This document shows, piece by piece, positions 7,629-15,807 of a DNA stretch of 26,679 nucleotides. Positions within the stretch are counted from its first letter, which is position 1; every line of letters starts with the position of its first letter. Source of the DNA: UMGS1696 sp964558485 (GTDB lineage Bacteria > Bacillota > Clostridia > Oscillospirales > CAG-272). Position numbers and translations under genes: made by a program. The stretch is from contig CAZLED010000032.1 of the NCBI GenBank assembly GCA_964558485.1, positions 1 to 26,679 on the forward strand. Reading direction: 5' to 3'. A model generated the notes under the pieces. The model made no database searches. It was not told where the DNA came from and saw nothing but the letters and a program-made list of their open reading frames with translations.

Positions 7629-9587
7629 ATGATTATAAAACCGTTTTTAGGATGTGCGTATTACCCGGAAGATTGGGATACCAAAGAGATCGCCTACGAC
7701 ATCCATATGATGCAGGAAGCCGGGATCACCTGTGCCCGTATCGGTGAATTTGCCTGGCGCAAAATGGAGCCGGTACGTGGTATGTACGATTTCGATTGGC
7801 TGCACTACGTGGTGGATGCTCTGCACGCAGCCGGTATTGCCGTGATCTTAGGCACCCCCACCGCCACCCCGCCCATCTGGCTGTCCCGTGCCTATCCCGA
7901 TGTTCTGCATCCCGGTACAAACCACGGTGGCAGACGGCATTGCTGCTCCAACAATCCGCATTATCTCGAAGCCTCCGATGCCATCGTACACGCTATGGGT
8001 CGGGAATTCGGTAGCGATCCGGCGGTCATTGGCTGGCAGCTCGACAACGAGATCTACACATGGGGTCCTGGCTGTACCTGTCCCCACTGCGTCAAGGCAT
8101 TCCACGATTTCCTAAAGGAAAAATATTTCAATATCGAAGAGTTGAATGCCAGATGGAATCTGAATCTGTTCAGCCAGGCTTACGACCACTTCGAAGACGT
8201 TCCCCCCGCCATAAACGCATGGCATAACCCCCACATCAACCTGGATTGGAGACTGGCGCACCACAAAGCCGATATGGATTTCATGCATCGGCAGGCAGCG
8301 ATTCTGCGGCAGTATACCGATGCACCCATCGGCACGGACATGATGCCGCTGAACGGTTTGGACTACGAAGGTATGACCGAGCCGCTGGACGTGGTGCAGT
8401 TCAATCACTACAACGAACCTTCCAACCTGACCGATGCGGTGTTCTGGTTCGATTTCCTGCGTACCTTGAAGGATCGCCCCTTCTGGAATACCGAAACTGC
8501 CACCACATGGAACGGTTCGGTCAGCATCAGCCAGACGCTCAAGCCGGAGGGCTATTGCCGTGTCAATTCATGGCTGCCCATCGCATTGGGTGGAGAGGCG
8601 AATATGTACTGGCTGTGGCGGCAGCATTGGGCAGGCCATGAATTGGTACACGGTTCGGTGCTGTCCCCGGAAGGTCGTCCTTGCCACGTGTTCGGAGAGA
8701 TCCAGCAGACCGCTGACGAATTTGGTAAAGCTGCTGATTTTATCAACGAGACCAAGGTCAAATCTCCCGTCGCCCTGCACTTCACCTCCCGCAGTTGGAA
8801 TCTGTTTGAACAGCAGCCCGTGGTGGTTGGACTCAACTATTCGTCTGAGGTCATCGGAATGCACAAGGCTCTCCTGCGCACAGGCATCTGCCCGGACGTG
8901 ATCGGCGCCAAGCATACTCTGGACGGCTATAAGCTCCTCATCTCCCCCCTGCTCATGACTCTGGAAGACGGCGATATGGCAGAGCGCATCCGCACATGGG
9001 TCGAAAACGGCGGTATCTGGATCGCTGGCCCCCTGACCGACGTGCGTAACGACATCGGTGCCCACTATACCGACCGTGCTATGGGTATGCTGGAAGAACT
9101 GCTGGGGATCCAGCTTGCGTACTCTGTGCCCACCGATGGTTCTATCCTGAAGGCAGCATGGCAGGACGGTGCAGAACTGACCTGTCGCCGCTGGGCAGAA
9201 TGCTATACCATGCCGGAAAATGGCGAAGCATGGGCCAATGTGACCGCCGGTCATAGCGCACTGTGCGGCAAGACCATCATCGGTAAATACCCCTATGGCA
9301 AGGGTGCGGTGATCCTGTGCGGTACGCTGCCGTCCGAGACCGATCTGGACAAGCTGTATCGTATGGCCATGGCAGAGGCTGGTATCGTGCCCCATACGAC
9401 CACCGGTATGCTGGTAGCTGCAGATCGCACCGGTACCGAAGAAGGTCTGATCTTGTGTGAAGTGGGCAATGCCAAAGCGACCATCCAATTGGATGCACCG
9501 ATGGAAGACCTGCTGACCGGCGTGACCTACGAAGAGGGTACGATGCAGATCGAGCCCTACGGCGTGCACGTGCTGAGACGTGTCTAA
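7629..9587 (+). CDS. Beta-galactosidase, glycoside hydrolase family 42
   Basis: A 652-residue enzyme that releases terminal beta-galactose from oligosaccharides. The N-terminal barrel shows FLGCAYYPEDW, ARIGEFAWRKMEP, and the acid/base glutamate E141 in GWQLDNE. The nucleophile is probably E289 in FWNTET. Cysteines 106, 149, 151 and 154 match the zinc cluster known in several GH42 enzymes. A trimerisation-like domain (about 390-590) and a small C-terminal beta domain follow. No signal peptide, so it acts in the cytoplasm on imported sugars. TTGGAGG lies just before the ATG. It is transcribed alone from its own promoter and converges on the GH3 gene. No transporter is next to it. Confidence 0.94.
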   Translation: MIIKPFLGCAYYPEDWDTKEIAYDIHMMQEAGITCARIGEFAWRKMEPVRGMYDFDWLHYVVDALHAAGIAVILGTPTATPPIWLSRAYPDVLHPGTNHGGRRHCCSNNPHYLEASDAIVHAMGREFGSDPAVIGWQLDNEIYTWGPGCTCPHCVKAFHDFLKEKYFNIEELNARWNLNLFSQAYDHFEDVPPAINAWHNPHINLDWRLAHHKADMDFMHRQAAILRQYTDAPIGTDMMPLNGLDYEGMTEPLDVVQFNHYNEPSNLTDAVFWFDFLRTLKDRPFWNTETATTWNGSVSISQTLKPEGYCRVNSWLPIALGGEANMYWLWRQHWAGHELVHGSVLSPEGRPCHVFGEIQQTADEFGKAADFINETKVKSPVALHFTSRSWNLFEQQPVVVGLNYSSEVIGMHKALLRTGICPDVIGAKHTLDGYKLLISPLLMTLEDGDMAERIRTWVENGGIWIAGPLTDVRNDIGAHYTDRAMGMLEELLGIQLAYSVPTDGSILKAAWQDGAELTCRRWAECYTMPENGEAWANVTAGHSALCGKTIIGKYPYGKGAVILCGTLPSETDLDKLYRMAMAEAGIVPHTTTGMLVAADRTGTEEGLILCEVGNAKATIQLDAPMEDLLTGVTYEEGTMQIEPYGVHVLRRV

Positions 9588-9625
9588 TGGGTCGATCGAG
9601 AAGCAATAAAAATATTTTCGAGCAA

Positions 9626-9665
9626 AAAAACAGCATATCCCATATAGCAGGGGTATGCTGTTTTT
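9626..9665. terminator. Two-way terminator between the GH42 and GH3 genes
   Basis: A 16-base-pair stem (9626-9641 with 9650-9665, one GU pair) with an 8-base loop carries an A run on the left and a T run on the right, so it can stop transcription from both sides. Confidence 0.9.
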
Positions 9666-9681
9666 GTATGGAGCAGGGCAA

Positions 9682-11784
9682 TTATAATGCGATCGTCACC
9701 AAAGCGTCTTCGCACAGTGCGGCACTTCTGGCATCCGGCTGGTGACCACCAATGGACAGCGTGATTGCTCCATCCGGCGTAACACGAGAGCCGTCAGCCA
9801 GCACAGCCTGCAGCCAATATTTCTGGATCGTCACAGTCACGGCTGCTTCTTCGCCGGGTGCCAACCGAACAGCCTGTACACCGCAGAGCTGACAAATCGG
9901 CGTGGACGTGCGAGAATCGGTAAAGCTGCCGTACACCTGTACCTTCTCGATCCCTTCCATGTCGCCCACATTCGATACCGAAACCGAAAGGGCCAGTGTG
10001 TCTTCCGTCTCTGCTGCGACCTTGGGATCTGCATACCGGAAGTGGGTGTAGGACAGACCATAGCCGAAGGGGTACAGGGGCTCGCCACGGAAATACCGAT
10101 AGGTGCGGCCTTCCATACCATATTCGGTGAAGGCCGGAAGATCCTCGATCTGGCGATAGAAGGTCACGGGTAGTCGTCCGCTGGGAGCACACAATCCACC
10201 GATCAGCCGTGCGATCGCCAGTCCACCAACTGCACCGGGATACCAGCCATGGAGGATCGCCTTGGCATGATGGGTCAGCTTTTCACTGAGCGTTACCGCA
10301 CTGCCGGCCAACACCACCACGATCACATTGTCGCAGACATCGCATACGGCTTCTGCCAGATCCATTTGCGTTTTCGGCAGACCAAGCTGTACCTTATCAC
10401 CGTTGTCAAAGTATTCGTTGCGAACACCGGTCTCCTCTCCTTCGATATGGCAGTCCAGACCCAGGCACAGGATCGTGACATCTGCGTGCTGGGCATAGGC
10501 GATCCCTTCGCTGATCATGTTGGAGAAGCCGGTGCAGTCGTTGCGCTTATCCAACCAAATATTGGTACCCTTGGCGACCCGCACATTGGCATCCGTGAAG
10601 ACCCGGCGCACACCATCGGCCACCGTGATATATTCCGAAGCCATACCATTGTAGTTGCCTTCCAGTGCTACCACAGACATAGCATTGGGCCCGATCACGG
10701 CGATATTTTGAGTCGTATGTACATCCAAGGGCAGATAATCATCGTTTTTCAGCAGTACGATGGATTCTTCTGCTGCCTGCAGGTTCAGCGCCCGGTGTGC
10801 AGCGCAGTCCAACTTTTCAAAGGGAATGTCGGCATAGGGACGCTCCGCAGCAAACTCACCCAGGCGATACCGGATGGTAAAGACATTTTCTGCCGCACGG
10901 GTGATATCTTCTTCGGTGATCAGATCCTGCTCGTAGGCTTCCAGCAAATGGTAATAGGTGTCGCCACAGTTCAGGTCACAGCCGGTTCGGATCGCCAGAG
11001 CGGCGGCCTCGGTCATGGTATCTGTGTAATGATGGAATTTACAAATGTCGGATATTGCCCAGCAGTCGGATACAAAATACCCGTCAAAGCCCCATTTTCC
11101 TCGTAGGATCTCCTGCATCAACGTGGGCTGTGCACAACAGGGATACCCATTGGTGCGGTTGTAGGCGCCCATAACACCGGCAACGCCATCCTGCACCGAC
11201 CAATAGAAGGCCGGCAGGTAGGTCTCCCACAGATCCTTGTCAGACACCTCCGCATTGAACTGGTGACGCAGTCCCTCGGGTCCGGAATGCACGGCAAAAT
11301 GCTTGGCACAGGCAGCGGACTTCAGATAGTCTCCCTCTCCCTGCAGGCCATCGATATAGGCCATTGCCAAAACGGAAGTCAGATAGGGGTCTTCCCCAAA
11401 GGTCTCCTGGCCTCGGCCCCAACGAGGATCCCGGAAGATATTGATGTTTGGTGTCCAGAATGTCAGACCCTTGTAGATATCTCTGTCGTTGTGGGCAACG
11501 CTGTTGTTGTATTTGGCTCTGGCTTCTGTGGATACGGTATCACCGACCTTATGCAGCAGGTCCGGATCAAAGGCAGCGGCCAATCCAATGGCGTGGGGAA
11601 ATACCGTTGCCATACCAGAACGAGCCAATCCATGGGAAGCTTCGTTCCACCAGTTGTACTCTTCGATCCCCAGCCGTTCGATGGCAGGAGAATTGTACAA
11701 AAGCTGCGAGGCCTTTTCCTCCACCGTCATGCGGCTTACCAGCTCCTGTGCTTGTTTTCGTGCCCATTCTTTTGTTTTGTTCAT
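9682..11784 (-). CDS. Glycoside hydrolase family 3, beta-xylosidase/beta-glucosidase-like
   Basis: A 700-residue intracellular glycosidase. The N-terminal GH3 barrel has GxxT-like MTVEEKASQL, NWWNEASHG, the RWGRGQETFGEDP block, KHF (161-163), RHQFNAE and the nucleophile D240 in GYFVSDC. That wording (WNEASHG, VSDC) resembles the beta-xylosidase/arabinofuranosidase branch more than classical beta-glucosidases. The alpha/beta C-terminal domain follows at about 340-560, then a fibronectin-III-like domain from about 610 on. No signal peptide is present. The ATG has AAAGGAG upstream, which overlaps the stop of the XRE gene, so the GH3 gene is last in the operon with that regulator and a DivIVA-like protein. 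Exact sugar specificity is not readable from sequence. Confidence 0.93.
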   Translation of the reverse strand: MNKTKEWARKQAQELVSRMTVEEKASQLLYNSPAIERLGIEEYNWWNEASHGLARSGMATVFPHAIGLAAAFDPDLLHKVGDTVSTEARAKYNNSVAHNDRDIYKGLTFWTPNINIFRDPRWGRGQETFGEDPYLTSVLAMAYIDGLQGEGDYLKSAACAKHFAVHSGPEGLRHQFNAEVSDKDLWETYLPAFYWSVQDGVAGVMGAYNRTNGYPCCAQPTLMQEILRGKWGFDGYFVSDCWAISDICKFHHYTDTMTEAAALAIRTGCDLNCGDTYYHLLEAYEQDLITEEDITRAAENVFTIRYRLGEFAAERPYADIPFEKLDCAAHRALNLQAAEESIVLLKNDDYLPLDVHTTQNIAVIGPNAMSVVALEGNYNGMASEYITVADGVRRVFTDANVRVAKGTNIWLDKRNDCTGFSNMISEGIAYAQHADVTILCLGLDCHIEGEETGVRNEYFDNGDKVQLGLPKTQMDLAEAVCDVCDNVIVVVLAGSAVTLSEKLTHHAKAILHGWYPGAVGGLAIARLIGGLCAPSGRLPVTFYRQIEDLPAFTEYGMEGRTYRYFRGEPLYPFGYGLSYTHFRYADPKVAAETEDTLALSVSVSNVGDMEGIEKVQVYGSFTDSRTSTPICQLCGVQAVRLAPGEEAAVTVTIQKYWLQAVLADGSRVTPDGAITLSIGGHQPDARSAALCEDALVTIAL

Positions 11785-11799
11785 ACCGATGCTCCTTTT

Positions 11800-12684
11800 C
11801 TATTTTTTTGCGTATTCCAATAGGTCCAATTTTTTACGGGCAGCCATGTAGGCGATCCGATATTCTCCGGCGTCGCCTGCTGCATCCTCCAGGTCGCAAT
11901 ATACCCGGAATCGCATGAAAAAGGGAAGTGCATTGTCCTGTGCCAGCTCACGCAGCAATCGTACCGCCAGATCGGTGCGGTTGGAGGCCAATGCAGCCAA
12001 AGCCTGGATATGTTTGGCAGCAGGGGAATCCTTGGGAAATTCCTTACCGCTGACAGCCCCACGACTGACCAGCCGCAAAGACCCCAGGTATAATAGCATC
12101 TCTGCCGGGATATAGCAACTGGCGTAGCGTAGGTCTGTGACACGCTCCGGAAACTCCTGGGAGACCGGCAGCAGTGCAAATAGTTCTTTATAATAGGAGA
12201 TGGCCTTTCGGAGATCCTCGCTGGCATACACCGTTTTTTGTACCCATTCCTGTGCGTTCTTCAAGTGACCTGCCGCCGTTTTTAGCTCATACGCAGTGGC
12301 ACTTTCCAAGGCGATACAAAGGCCCGAGTGCGCACCGATCAGAGCGACCTCGTCGTCCACGGCGGAAGCGGGCATAGCCTGGATCTGTGTGACGCAATCG
12401 GCGTAGTGTCCGTCCTGATAATGCTGCCGCAATCCATCGATCAACGAAAGCTTGATATATCGTCCTTCATCCTCTTCTGTGCTGGAGAAAAAGTAATCCA
12501 CCGGCACCTCTAAGACCTCTGCCAGATACGCCAGAGAAGCCAGCGAAGGAAGCGCACTGCCTGTTTCGATCAGACTCAGCATATTCCGGGTCATCTGCTC
12601 GCCTGCCAATTCTTTTTGGGTCAGTCCTCGTTTGTTGCGCAGCTGCCGGATCCGCTCTCCGATCGTTTTTGCCTGCGGTTCCAT
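11800..12684 (-). CDS. XRE-family transcription regulator with TPR-like C-terminus
   Basis: A 294-residue protein. Residues 8-65 form an XRE helix-turn-helix (IGERIRQLRNKRGLTQKELAGEQMTRNMLSLIETG), the DNA-binding part. Residues about 75-290 are helical with repeats of the TPR kind, as in the peptide- or ligand-sensing XRE-TPR regulators of Bacillota. The ATG overlaps the TGA stop of the DivIVA-like gene by one base (TGATG), with AGGAG upstream, so the two are translationally coupled. The stop lies 15 bases before the GH3 start. It could control its own operon or the facing GH42 gene, whose promoter carries an operator-like repeat; that link is inference. Confidence 0.9.
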   Translation of the reverse strand: MEPQAKTIGERIRQLRNKRGLTQKELAGEQMTRNMLSLIETGSALPSLASLAYLAEVLEVPVDYFFSSTEEDEGRYIKLSLIDGLRQHYQDGHYADCVTQIQAMPASAVDDEVALIGAHSGLCIALESATAYELKTAAGHLKNAQEWVQKTVYASEDLRKAISYYKELFALLPVSQEFPERVTDLRYASCYIPAEMLLYLGSLRLVSRGAVSGKEFPKDSPAAKHIQALAALASNRTDLAVRLLRELAQDNALPFFMRFRVYCDLEDAAGDAGEYRIAYMAARKKLDLLEYAKK

Positions 12685-13787
12685 CAGTTATCGCTCCTGT
12701 TTTCCGGGATCCCATATTGTTTGTCCATTTCCGTCAGCCGTGTTTCCAGGTGCTCCTGCATACAGCTTTGGTAGTATTGGATCCGTTCATTCATTTCCTG
12801 ATACCGTCTTTGGGTCGTTTGTAAAAGAGTCTCTGTATCGCTTTCCACTTCGGTCATGCAGGTGGCAAGCTCCTTCAGACAGTTTTCGATGTTCAGGTGC
12901 ATTTCGCCGGAAATATCGGTCAGCAGCGTCTCTGCCGTCTCCGAAAGCTTTTTTCGAATGCACGCAGCCTCGGCTTTTGTTTCTGCTTGCAGCTGATCCA
13001 GCTCGGCCTGTACCGCACTGCGCTTTTTCTCCATCTCTGCTTCTGTCACAGTCCGCAGTTGTTCGGCCTCCTTTTTGGCATCGTTGAGGATGTCGTCAGC
13101 ATCCCGGTTGGCACCCAGCAAAATATCGCCGACCTGTCCACTGATCCGATCGTACATCCGGATCTTGTAGCCCACGCTGTCTTCGTTTTCATTGAACGCT
13201 GCCTTGAACTGTTCGATCTCTTCTGCAGCTTTCGCTTTTTCTTTTTTCAATGCTGCATGAAGTTCAGCGATCTGGCTGTCGGCTTCTTTTTTTTGCTGGT
13301 TCAGCAGCTCCTGTTGCTCGGCCAGCTGCTTTTCCGTTTGCTGCAGGGTCTCCTGTAGGGCAGCAGCTGTTTTCTCAGCTTGGGCTTTTTCCGCTTGCAG
13401 AGCATGGATAGCATCCGAATGTGCTTTTTCCTGTGCCGACATTTGGTCAGACAGCGCCGCTATCTTCTGTTGCAAAGCTTGGTTGTTCGCATCGGCGGCG
13501 GTCAACTGTGCCGTTTGCTGCTTTTGCATCTCTTCCTTTTCGGCGGCAAAAGTGACCTGTTCGGCCAGCAGCTTTTCCTTTTCAGCCACCAACGTACCAC
13601 GTTCGGTAGCCAACGTATCCCGTTCGGTGACCAACGCATCTTGCTGTGCTGTCAGTTCGGCGATCTGTTTTTCCAGCGTGTTTTGTGCTTCCAGATGGGC
13701 CAGATCCATTTCCTTGATGTAGGCGTTCACATCCTCTTTGTTGTACCCGCCTACAGCGTTTCTGAATTTCTTGATCGTATCGTTCAT
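12684..13787 (-). CDS. DivIVA-domain coiled-coil protein
   Basis: A 367-residue protein. Residues 1-35 (MNDTIKKFRNAVGGYNKEDVNAYIKEMD) are a DivIVA/GpsB-type membrane-curvature and pole-targeting head. Residues about 30-195 are a long coiled coil rich in E, Q and A with clear heptads (TERDTLA, TERGTLV, AEKEKLL). A second conserved part, YKIRMYDRISGQVGDILLGANRDADDIL (about 200-227), and further coiled coil follow. Start chosen at 13787 because AGGAG lies eight bases upstream; the earlier in-frame ATG at 13853 overlaps the promoter. Such proteins organise cell division or wall synthesis. Coupling to a transcription factor and a glycosidase is unusual. Confidence 0.87.
   Translation of the reverse strand: MNDTIKKFRNAVGGYNKEDVNAYIKEMDLAHLEAQNTLEKQIAELTAQQDALVTERDTLATERGTLVAEKEKLLAEQVTFAAEKEEMQKQQTAQLTAADANNQALQQKIAALSDQMSAQEKAHSDAIHALQAEKAQAEKTAAALQETLQQTEKQLAEQQELLNQQKKEADSQIAELHAALKKEKAKAAEEIEQFKAAFNENEDSVGYKIRMYDRISGQVGDILLGANRDADDILNDAKKEAEQLRTVTEAEMEKKRSAVQAELDQLQAETKAEAACIRKKLSETAETLLTDISGEMHLNIENCLKELATCMTEVESDTETLLQTTQRRYQEMNERIQYYQSCMQEHLETRLTEMDKQYGIPENRSDN
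13588..13650. repeat. 21-base tandem repeats coding coiled-coil heptads
   Basis: Three consecutive 21-base units (13588-13608, 13609-13629, 13630-13650) inside the DivIVA-like gene. The first two agree at 17 of 21 bases; the third is more diverged. Each codes one heptad. Confidence 0.6.
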
Positions 13788-13831
13788 ACCAGAGACTCCT
13801 GTGTTTTGCGTATATCCTATTCCATATATAT

Positions 13832-13860
13832 AGTGTACCATAAAGGCGGCCAAAAATCAA
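13832..13860 (-). promoter_or_regulatory. Predicted promoter of the DivIVA-like/XRE/GH3 operon
   Basis: Minus strand TTGATT (13855-13860), a 17-base spacer ending in TGG, and TACACT (13832-13837). It lies 44 bases upstream of the ATG at 13787. Confidence 0.6.
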
Positions 13861-13996
13861 CAGAAAAGTATGAATATCGGGAAAAGTATGTGATCCTTCG
13901 TGAAAAAAAAGGCACAATTTTCCAGAACAGGGTATTTTCAATACAATCTGGCAGAAGTGTCCCCAAAATTTTGGCAGAATATCGGTAAATTTTATA
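13861..13996. other. Intergenic region between two divergent promoters, with repeats
   Basis: No gene is seen here. It holds a direct repeat of GAAAAGTATG (13863-13872 and 13881-13890), a perfect 12-base palindrome CCAAAATTTTGG (13963-13974), and a small hairpin (GTATT 13932-13936 with AATAC 13940-13944, flanked by CCAGA and TCTGG). These are candidate protein binding sites for the operon on the left or for gltX on the right. Confidence 0.4.
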
Positions 13997-14025
13997 TAGA
14001 CGATTTGGATAAAATGTGGTATAAT
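13997..14025 (+). promoter_or_regulatory. Predicted promoter for gltX
   Basis: TAGACG (13997-14002), a 17-base spacer ending TGG, and TATAAT (14020-14025), an extended -10. The leader is about 60 bases, too short for a T-box. Confidence 0.65.
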
Positions 14026-14093
14026 AAATCCAAATAACCATAGAAAATGCAAAGTGGGATTTTATGTTCCCAGGATAAAAGGAGTTATACAGT

Positions 14094-15779
14094 ATGGATT
14101 ATCCCTATTTAGCAGATCTGCTGTTCCCCAATTTGAAATTGACCATCGATGAGGTGGAAGCCCGGTACCCAGCAAGAGATCTGCCGGAAGGTGCCAAGGT
14201 GACCCGATTTGCGCCCAGCCCCACAGGCTTCGTACATTTCGGTGGTATGTACCAGACCGTAGTAGACGAGCGTCTGGCGCACCAGTCCGGCGGTGTGTTC
14301 TTCCTGCGTATCGAAGATACCGATGGACGGCGTGAGATCAAGGGTGCTGTGGAAGCACTGATCAATACCCTGTCTGCCTACGGCGTGACCTATGATGAAG
14401 GTCTCATGCTGGACGAAAACGGGGAAGTGGTGGAAAAGGGTGCCTATGGTCCCTACAAGCAGAGCCAGAGAGCAGAGCTGTACCACGTATACGCCAAGAA
14501 GCTGGTAGCAGAAGGAAAGGCATACCCTTGCTTCTCTACGGAAGAAGAACTGGAAGAAATCCAGAACACCGATAAGAAGGCTGAGATCCAGAACACCGAC
14601 TGGCACGTTGCCGCCGAACAGAAGCGGGCTGCCATGTTGGCCCAGAGACAGTTCACCATTGAGGAAGTGGAAGAGCACCTGAAAAAGGGTGACCCCTTTG
14701 TGATCCGCATTCTGGCAAACGGTGACCCGGAGAAGAAGACCAAGTTCACCGACCTGGTCAAGGGCAATCTGGAAGTACCGGAAAACGATGAGGACTTCGT
14801 ACTGCTGAAGTCGGATGGTATCCCCACCTATCACTTTGCCCACGCCGTAGATGATCATCTGATGAAGACCACCCATGTGATCCGTGGCGAAGACTGGCTG
14901 CCCAGCCTGCCCAAGCACATCCAGCTGTTCCAGTATCTGGGCTTCAAGATGCCGAAATATCTGCACACTGCACAGATCCTGAAGGCAGATGAAAACGGTG
15001 GCAAAAAGAAGCTGTCCAAGCGGGATATGGGTGCCAAGATGGACGACTACCGCAGCATGGGTTATGCCACCGAATGCGTTTGGGAATACCTGCTGACCCT
15101 GCTCAATTCCAACTTCGAGGAATGGCACGCACAGAATCCCCAAAAGAGCTACCTGGATTTCCCCTTTAATATCAAGAAGATGGCTGTATCCGGCTGCCTC
15201 TATGACTACACCAAGCTGGCAGACGTATCCAAAAATGTGCTGTCCCGTATGACTGCCGATGAGATCTACGTCCGTGCCACTGACTGGATGTTGGAATTTG
15301 ATCCTGCCTTTGGCGCTGCTATGACTGCCGATCCTGCCTACACCAAGTCCATCTTTGCCATTGGCAGAGGCGGTAAGAAGCCCAGAAAGGATCTGACCAC
15401 CTGGAAGGACGTGAAGCCCTACATGGGATTCTTCTTCGACGATTTCTTCACCATCGAGGACAGCTACCCGGAAAACTGCGACAAGGCAGATATTAAGACG
15501 GTTCTGCAAGCCTTCACGGAGACCTACGATCCGGCTGACGACATGAACACCTGGTTTGGTAAGATCCAGCAGATCGGCGAAGGACTGGGCTATACCGCAG
15601 ACATGAAGGCATACAAAGCCGATCCCGCTGCTTTCAAGGGCAGTGTGGCGGATGTGTCCATGTTCATCCGTGTGGCTGTCACCGGTAAGCTGAACTCCCC
15701 CGATATGTACGCCGTGATGCAGATCCTGGGCGCTGACAGAGTCAAAGCCAGAATCGCATCCATGCTGGAATCCCTGTAA
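14094..15779 (+). CDS. gltX: Glutamyl-tRNA synthetase (clostridial type)
   Basis: A 561-residue class I synthetase that charges tRNA-Glu with glutamate and ATP. The nucleotide-binding HIGH motif is HFGG (48-51) in RFAPSPTGFVHFGG, and the KMSKS motif is KLSKR (306-310). About 35 residues precede the first motif and the protein is longer than the usual 470-500; both traits fit the longer clostridial GluRS form. AAAGGAG lies upstream of the ATG. A GlnRS gene follows, so this enzyme may be discriminating, charging only tRNA-Glu. Residues around 155-169 carry a short in-frame duplication (EIQNTD twice, nine codons apart). First gene of a gltX-glnS unit. Confidence 0.94.
   Translation: MDYPYLADLLFPNLKLTIDEVEARYPARDLPEGAKVTRFAPSPTGFVHFGGMYQTVVDERLAHQSGGVFFLRIEDTDGRREIKGAVEALINTLSAYGVTYDEGLMLDENGEVVEKGAYGPYKQSQRAELYHVYAKKLVAEGKAYPCFSTEEELEEIQNTDKKAEIQNTDWHVAAEQKRAAMLAQRQFTIEEVEEHLKKGDPFVIRILANGDPEKKTKFTDLVKGNLEVPENDEDFVLLKSDGIPTYHFAHAVDDHLMKTTHVIRGEDWLPSLPKHIQLFQYLGFKMPKYLHTAQILKADENGGKKKLSKRDMGAKMDDYRSMGYATECVWEYLLTLLNSNFEEWHAQNPQKSYLDFPFNIKKMAVSGCLYDYTKLADVSKNVLSRMTADEIYVRATDWMLEFDPAFGAAMTADPAYTKSIFAIGRGGKKPRKDLTTWKDVKPYMGFFFDDFFTIEDSYPENCDKADIKTVLQAFTETYDPADDMNTWFGKIQQIGEGLGYTADMKAYKADPAAFKGSVADVSMFIRVAVTGKLNSPDMYAVMQILGADRVKARIASMLESL
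14556..14600. repeat. 27-base-period direct repeat inside gltX
   Basis: Bases 14556-14573 and 14583-14600 agree at 16 of 18 positions and code (E/E)IQNTD and EIQNTD. The period of nine codons keeps frame. Confidence 0.6.
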
Positions 15780-15807
15780 AATACGCTACAAATAGCGAGA
15801 GGTTATT

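Noticed and set aside
7629..11784. Secreted polysaccharide-degradation locus
   Set aside because: Neither glycosidase has a signal peptide, and no transporter or binding protein is nearby, so only intracellular action is supported.
13588..13650. CRISPR-like or other functional DNA repeat
   Set aside because: The 21-base period codes coiled-coil heptads and has no spacers, so it is protein repeat structure.
13817..14041. 74-codon minus-strand frame between the DivIVA-like gene and gltX
   Set aside because: It overlaps two promoters, has no ribosome site, and its product is rich in aromatic residues, as is common for AT-rich noncoding DNA.
14026..14093. T-box leader for gltX/glnS
   Set aside because: The leader after the promoter is only about 60 bases and has no antiterminator or T-box sequence.
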